The notes under the pieces: model-generated
The model's input: only the letters and a program-made list of their open reading frames with translations
Databases searched by the model: none
Told to the model about the DNA's origin: nothing
NCBI GenBank assembly: GCA_902984215.1
Contig: CADWAF010002002.1
Span: forward strand, 1-24,193
Reading direction: 5' to 3'
DNA: 24,193 nt
Source: Willaertia magna
Taxonomy: Eukaryota > Heterolobosea > Eutetramitea > Acrasida > Naegleriidae
Shown: positions 19,836 through 24,193 of the stretch, in pieces
Numbering within the stretch: position 1 is the stretch's first letter
Layout: every line of letters begins with the position of its first letter
Made by a program: the position numbers and the translations under genes

Positions 19836-20423
19836 TTTTTTTTGGTTTGCTGTTTCGAGTGGATTTGTCTTGAATCGTCATGTGTAATTAAAAGCAAAGC
19901 TCGAAACGAATTGGAAAATAAATTTATTTTGTAAAGGGAACGTTAAAAGATCCTTCTAAGGGAAGACGGTTTCCTTAATGAGTAATTTTTAGAGTATTTT
20001 AATGTTAGACATTACCCTGGCTGCAAGCAAACTCTCTTATGGGTTGGTTGTTAGCAGAAGATGGCCATCTTCTTGGTGATTGGTACAAAAATTTAAAAGG
20101 TAGATGTACGTCATGGAGTGAGAGACTAGCACGTGAAAGAGCACTAGAATCTGTTAAATGAAGTACAAGTATACCGTACTTTTGAACATTCTAACAAAGT
20201 TAATGGTTGAAAGAATAACACGAGTAGGGGTAATTCGTTCTTATTAAGTGTTATTAGAGAAAATATCTGTTTCTAAATAAAATGTAATTTTTTTGGCAAG
20301 GAAATTATGGTTTTTTAAATTGATTTTATTATTTTTTTTTTATTTTTTTTTGGGGTGGCATTTTTTGACGTTTGGTAGATTTCTGTTTGTCGGAAAAAAT
20401 AGACAACAGCAACAAACAAAGGA
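19836..20423. other. Divergent intergenic region with a GC-elevated, structured island
   Basis: This 588-bp spacer separates PX-ELMO (-) and KBL (+). Its ends are A/T-rich (T runs near 20330-20350). The CTCGAAACGAAT 12-mer lies at 19900-19911, and its inverse TTTCGAG at 19853-19859. The central 300 bp is described separately. I found no tRNA or snRNA signature. Confidence 0.6.
19950..20260 (+). ncRNA. Candidate structured RNA or short-ORF locus, unassigned
   Basis: Bases 20001-20160 are about 41% G+C by count, against clearly A/T-rich flanks. Hairpins visible: AAGGGAA-gacgg-TTTCCTT (19958-19976), a perfect 18-bp palindrome AGAAGATGGCCATCTTCT (20056-20073), AAGTAC-9 nt-GTACTT (20161-20181) and AATAA..CGA/TCG..TTATT (about 20214-20246). 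The same strand also has a 40-codon ORF (ATG 20039 to TGA 20161, starting MGWLLAEDGHLLGDWYKNLK) that remains open upstream to a TAG. I tested by eye for SRP, RNase P, U1-U6 and U3 signatures and saw none. The strand is uncertain for an RNA. Confidence 0.3.
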
Positions 20424-21905
20424 ATGAGAAGAGGTGTTAATTTATTAGCAAAACAAACAGCAAATATAATGGTAAATCAACAACAACAAGTTAGATCTTA
20501 TTCTCATCAAATTTATAAAGAAACTCTTCAACCTTTAATTAGTAATCAAATAAATGATATTAAAGAAGCTGGAACCTATAAGAAAGAAAGAATTATAACA
20601 TCTCCTCAAAATTCTAATATTAAAATTAATACCGGAGCTGAAGTTTTAAATTTTTGTGCAAATAATTATCTTGGACTTTCTGATCATCCTGAATTAATTA
20701 AAGCAGCAAAGATAGCTTTAGATACCCATGGTTTAGGTGTAAGTAATTATTTAAAAACATTATCAAGGCTAATTACTTTTTAATAGTTAAGTTCTGTTAG
20801 ATTTATTTGTGGAACTCAAGATATTCATGTAAGTGAAATAATTAATTATTGATCTAACAATGAAAATAGAAAGAATTAGAAAAGAAAATTTCCGAATTTC
20901 ATGGAACTGAAGATACTATTCTTTATCCTTCATGTTTTGATGCTAATGGAGGTTTATTTGAATGTTTATTAGGAGAAGATGATGCTGTTATTTCCGATGC
21001 ATTAAATCATGCTTCTATTATTGATGGTATTAGATTATGTAAGGCTAAACGTTTTAGATATAAACATTTAGATATGTCGGATTTAGAAAGAATTTTACAA
21101 GAAACCCAAGATTCTAGAGTTAGATTAATCGCTACAGATGGTGTGTTCTCCATGGATGGTGACGTAGCTCCTTTACCTGAGATTGTTAAATTAGCTGAAA
21201 AGTATAAAGCAATAATCTTTATTGATGAATGTCATGGTAAGTTTATTTATTGATATAATAATATTTAAATATTGTTAATTAAAGCAACTGGATTCTTTGG
21301 AAAAACTGGAAGAGGAACACCTGAATATTTTGGATTAGAAGGAAAGATTGATATTATAAATTCTACTTTAGGTAAAGCTTTAGGTGGTGCAACAGGAGGT
21401 TATACAACTGGTAGAAAGTATGTTATAATTAAATTTATTTATTTTAAATTTTAACTTTAATTTTAGAGAGATTATTGAATTATTGAGACAAAAGTCACGT
21501 CCATATTTATTTAGTAATACATTAGCTCCACCAGTTGTTGGTGCTTCATTAAAGGTTTTTGATTTAATTAGTAAGGATACAACATTAAGAGATAGAGTAA
21601 TGAGTAATACAAAACAATTTAGAAGTGGAATGAAAAAGGCAGGTTTTAATATTATTGGTAATGATGATTGTCCAATTTGTCCTGTAATGCTTTATGATGC
21701 AAAGATTGCTTCTCAATTTGCTGATGAAATGTTAAAATATAATATTTATGTTATTGCTTTTAGTTTCCCAGTTGTTCCAAGAGGTGAAGCTAGAATTCGT
21801 GTTCAACTTTCTGCAGCTCATACTCCAGAACAAATTGACAAGGCAATTGAGGCATTTACTGAAGTTGGTAAAAAATTAGGAGTTATTAAAGTTTCAAACC
21901 TTTAA
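20424..21905 (+). CDS. KBL: Glycine C-acetyltransferase (2-amino-3-ketobutyrate CoA ligase), mitochondrial
   Basis: Five exons, 20424-20738, 20787-20828, 20870-21236, 21285-21417 and 21467-21905, with introns of 48, 41, 48 and 49 nt; 431 aa, close to the 419 of the human enzyme. Residues 1-30 ([16 protein letters not shown]...RSYS) are basic and amphipathic, a mitochondrial presequence. Family motifs run in order: [96 protein letters not shown] (Asp238, His241, PLP contacts) and [17 protein letters not shown] with Lys272 as the PLP lysine. [12 protein letters not shown] and [14 protein letters not shown] complete the fold. It converts 2-amino-3-ketobutyrate plus CoA to glycine and acetyl-CoA in threonine breakdown. 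The motif set distinguishes it from ALA synthase and serine palmitoyltransferase. No threonine dehydrogenase lies nearby. Confidence 0.96.
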
Positions 21906-22046
21906 ATGTTATTAAAATATTATTTATTAAAAGTGGTTTGTTTGAGTTTTATTAATTGTCTTCTAAGAGTACAAGAAATTTTATTGATATCTTGTAATTG
22001 TTTAATTTCCAATAAAAACAGGCATAATTTTCTAAACAAGAAAAAA

Positions 22047-23708
22047 ATGGTTAATTCAATTGCCAAAGATGAGGTTAAAAAAGATAATGTTTCCTTTAAC
22101 AAAGATTTTATTGAAAAACAAACAAAAATTAGAAATAGAAATCATTTACTTAAAACCGCAAGACAATTATTTTGTCAATATTATGAATCAAATCAGGAAC
22201 GTCAACAATTTAATTGTAAAAATAAATTATTGAACTATAATAATAAATTGACAATTAAAACATTACACAGAAAAGATTTACCAAAAGAAGAAATTAATTT
22301 TGCCCGATTATCAAGTGAATTAGATGTATGTCATTTGATTGATAAAAATTACTTTAATCATTTAATACAAGTCACAACACTAATTAGAAAATATTTATCT
22401 AGTGAAGTTCCTCCAATTGATAATATTGTAAATGCAGGGGCTGTACCTTATTTAGTTAAATTTATTGACACAAACTATCTTTTACAATTTATAAATATCA
22501 AATCCAATAATAACAACACTAGTAATAATTTACAAGAAAAACCATTAATTTCATTAAACCAATTACATAACCTACAAATAGAAGCTTGTTGGGCATTAAC
22601 AAATATTGCTTCAGGCTCTTCACTTCACACAAACTTATTATATGACTTGGGAGCAATTCCATTAATTGTAGAATTGTTAAAATCTGATAATTCTGAGTTA
22701 TGTGAACAAGCTGTTTGGGCTTTGGGTAATATTGTTGGAGATTCTACAAAATTACGTGACTACGTTTTATCCTTAGATACAATCTATATAATGGTTACAC
22801 ATGCATTTAAATTTTTTAAAACACTTGACGCTATGGAAAGATTTTCATGGAGTTTTAGTAATATGTTTCGTGGTAAACCTATTGTTAAATATGGTTTAGT
22901 GAAAAAAGGTTTGCCACTTTTACATTCTTTATTCTTACAAGCCAAAAGTGATGAAATGTTAATGGATTGTTCTTGGGCTCTTTGTTATGTGATTAGATTG
23001 AAATCATCTTCAAGTGAGATTGAAGGTGAAGTAATTAACAAAGTGGTTGAATTATCTGCACATCCAAGTGCACCTATTTGTTGTCCAAATTTAAGATCAA
23101 TTTGTAAAATATTATCTGGTCCTATTCGTAATATTGAAAGATTAATTAAAGCTGACGTTTTAAAAGCATTAAAAACGACCTTAAATCATAAAAAGTATGT
23201 AATAAGAAGGGACGCAGCATTGGTAATATCAAAAATGATTTTAGCAGAAAAACCTAATCATTTAAAATCAATATTGGAGATGGGATTATTTGATGATTTA
23301 ATTAAGATGATTAATGATCCTAAAGAAAGAGACGTTATTAAACAGAATTGTTTTTTGTCAATTTCTAAAGCTACTCATGTTGGGAGTAGTAGTGAAGATG
23401 TGATACAATTGACAGAAAATTATAATTTAATTAATTTATTTTATTCTTTTTTATTTCAAGAGGATATATTTCTAGCATTAAGTTTAAAAAGTTTGTGTGA
23501 TATATTAGCTGCTTATTTAATGAATGTATTAGGTACTAAAAGCAAAAAAGAAGCAATGAAATTACATAAAACACTGTCAAAGTTAGATTTTGTTGAAACT
23601 TTACAGAATATAAAAAAACGTAATGAGGAGAATGAAGAGAATGAAATTGTGGCAAAAAGAATAAGTGAATTGTTGGGTATGGTTGATGAGTTGCAAGCAA
23701 CTTTCTAG
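22047..23708 (+). CDS. Importin-alpha-like armadillo-repeat protein (divergent)
   Basis: Single exon, 553 aa, stop TAG. The open frame begins right after the KBL stop, but the ATG at 22047 (AAAAAAATGG context) is the likely start. ARM repeats run from about 120 to 500. NLS-groove motifs match importin alpha ARM2-ARM5: CWALTNIASG (Trp182/Asn186), VWALGNIVGD (Trp224/Asn228), SWSFSNMFRG (Trp268/Asn272) and SWALCYVIR (Trp310, Tyr314). In the later repeats (LRSICKILSG, AALVISKMILA, CFLSISKATHV) the W-N pairs of the minor NLS site are gone. The N-terminus has only a weak IBB-like basic segment (KQTKIRNRNHLLKTARQL), and an Asn-rich loop is inserted at about 152-163. It may import cargo or be a specialised paralog. 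Import of nuclear proteins is inferred from the family. Confidence 0.85.
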   Translation: MVNSIAKDEVKKDNVSFNKDFIEKQTKIRNRNHLLKTARQLFCQYYESNQERQQFNCKNKLLNYNNKLTIKTLHRKDLPKEEINFARLSSELDVCHLIDKNYFNHLIQVTTLIRKYLSSEVPPIDNIVNAGAVPYLVKFIDTNYLLQFINIKSNNNNTSNNLQEKPLISLNQLHNLQIEACWALTNIASGSSLHTNLLYDLGAIPLIVELLKSDNSELCEQAVWALGNIVGDSTKLRDYVLSLDTIYIMVTHAFKFFKTLDAMERFSWSFSNMFRGKPIVKYGLVKKGLPLLHSLFLQAKSDEMLMDCSWALCYVIRLKSSSSEIEGEVINKVVELSAHPSAPICCPNLRSICKILSGPIRNIERLIKADVLKALKTTLNHKKYVIRRDAALVISKMILAEKPNHLKSILEMGLFDDLIKMINDPKERDVIKQNCFLSISKATHVGSSSEDVIQLTENYNLINLFYSFLFQEDIFLALSLKSLCDILAAYLMNVLGTKSKKEAMKLHKTLSKLDFVETLQNIKKRNEENEENEIVAKRISELLGMVDELQATF

Positions 23709-23939
23709 ATTAAATATTTGGGAAAGGTCTTTTACTGAAGGGTAATAAAATAGACTACCCATTCAAATTGGTAGCAACACTATTATTATGCATTCTTTTG
23801 TCTTTACATTTTCAGATTCATGTTTCAAGTTTATCTATTTGTGGAAAACTAATTAGTTACTAATTTGGTCAATCAGAAATAGTTTAAAAGAAAGTATTCA
23901 GTAGATTGAAATTAAATCAAAAAAAAACAAATTACAATA

Positions 23940-24193
23940 ATGAAATTAAAAGTTGTATTATTAGCTGTAATTTTAAGCATTGTTTTAAGCTATACATTAG
24001 CTGATTCAACTCCTGATAAATATGGTCAACCAGAAAAGTATTGTTATGAAAAGTGTCACAAATACAAGACAATTAAAGGAAAATGTACTGACTACGAATG
24101 GGTTGGAACAAAGAAAGAATGTTGTGATTGGAAAACTATTGGTGCTGGAAAGTGTGAACAATATAAAACTTACAGTAAATGTATTAAATATTC
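23940..24193 (+). CDS. Secreted cysteine-rich protein (3' end beyond the window)
   Basis: The ATG at 23940 follows an A-rich leader, and the frame is open to the window end (84 codons). Residues 1-21 (MKLKVVLLAVILSIVLSYTLA) are a textbook signal peptide with cleavage near Ala21/Asp22. The mature part is Lys/Tyr/Cys-rich: CYEKCHKYKT, KGKCTDYEW, KKECCDWKTI, GKCEQYKTYSKC. The spaced Cys suggest disulfide-linked small modules with two or three loose repeats. I recognise no family. Function unknown; the protein is presumably extracellular or in the secretory pathway. Confidence 0.7.
   Translation, partial: MKLKVVLLAVILSIVLSYTLADSTPDKYGQPEKYCYEKCHKYKTIKGKCTDYEWVGTKKECCDWKTIGAGKCEQYKTYSKCIKY

Noticed and set aside
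19950..20260. SRP, RNase P, U3 or spliceosomal snRNA
   Set aside because: None of their conserved boxes could be found by eye, so no name was given.
21906..22046. Earlier start of the importin-like protein, immediately after the KBL stop
   Set aside because: The extra 47 residues are hydrophobic with no importin likeness; the ATG at 22047 has an A-rich context typical of starts here.

Overview
The window is nuclear DNA of an AT-rich, free-living protist, probably an amoeboflagellate or amoeba of the Naegleria (heterolobosean) or dictyostelid kind. The evidence is 15 eukaryotic protein genes on both strands, 19 very short GT-AG introns (41-69 nt, donors GTA[A/T/G]G[T/G]), Asn/Gln/Thr homopolymer runs in the proteins, and use of TAA, TAG and TGA all as stops, which argues against ciliate-type codes. 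The taxon cannot be fixed from this sequence. There is no operon, prophage, CRISPR array, insertion sequence or tRNA that I can see.

Layout. 281-1979 (+): Asn-rich nuclear-type protein with a small C/C/C/H motif. 2048-3238 (-): RNA 5'-triphosphatase of the mRNA-capping type, standalone. 3616-4160 (-): ribosomal protein eL24. 4507-6494 (+): SAD/BRSK-like kinase with UBA-like and KA1-like regions. 6570-7577 (+): PPR-like protein. 7835-9571 (+): putative transcription factor with an Ig-fold-like core and Q/N-rich tail. 9596-10345 (-): five-helix membrane protein. 10463-11687 (+): APE1-type AP endonuclease. 11719-13293 (-): cyclophilin with a long C-terminal tail holding an RRM-like segment. 13557-15679 (+): C2 domain plus papain-like-fold protein. 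15902-17738 (+): type II membrane glycosyltransferase-like protein. 17742-19835 (-): PX + ELMO protein. 20424-21905 (+): mitochondrial glycine C-acetyltransferase (KBL). 22047-23708 (+): divergent importin-alpha-like ARM protein. 23940-end (+): secreted Cys-rich protein, cut by the window edge.

The genes are ordinary housekeeping and signalling genes and form no single pathway. Nuclear RNA and DNA functions are represented by the capping triphosphatase, AP endonuclease, cyclophilin-RRM, importin-like protein and transcription factor. Organelle functions are represented by KBL and probably the PPR protein. Membrane trafficking and signalling are represented by PX-ELMO, the C2 protein and the kinase. 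Genes are tightly packed: two convergent pairs end 3 bp and 24 bp apart, and divergent pairs share promoter regions of about 0.1-0.6 kb.

The parts least explained by genes are two GC-elevated intergenic islands (about 7604-7798 and 19950-20260, each near 40% G+C and rich in inverted repeats), a coding-like minus-strand stretch at 4244-4402, and two E2F-like palindromes (TTTTGGCGCCA) in the promoter regions at 10427 and 13353. I found no convincing new multi-gene system. The most unusual items are protein architectures (PX-ELMO, C2 plus papain-like, cyclophilin-RRM tail, capping triphosphatase without guanylyltransferase) and the two islands.
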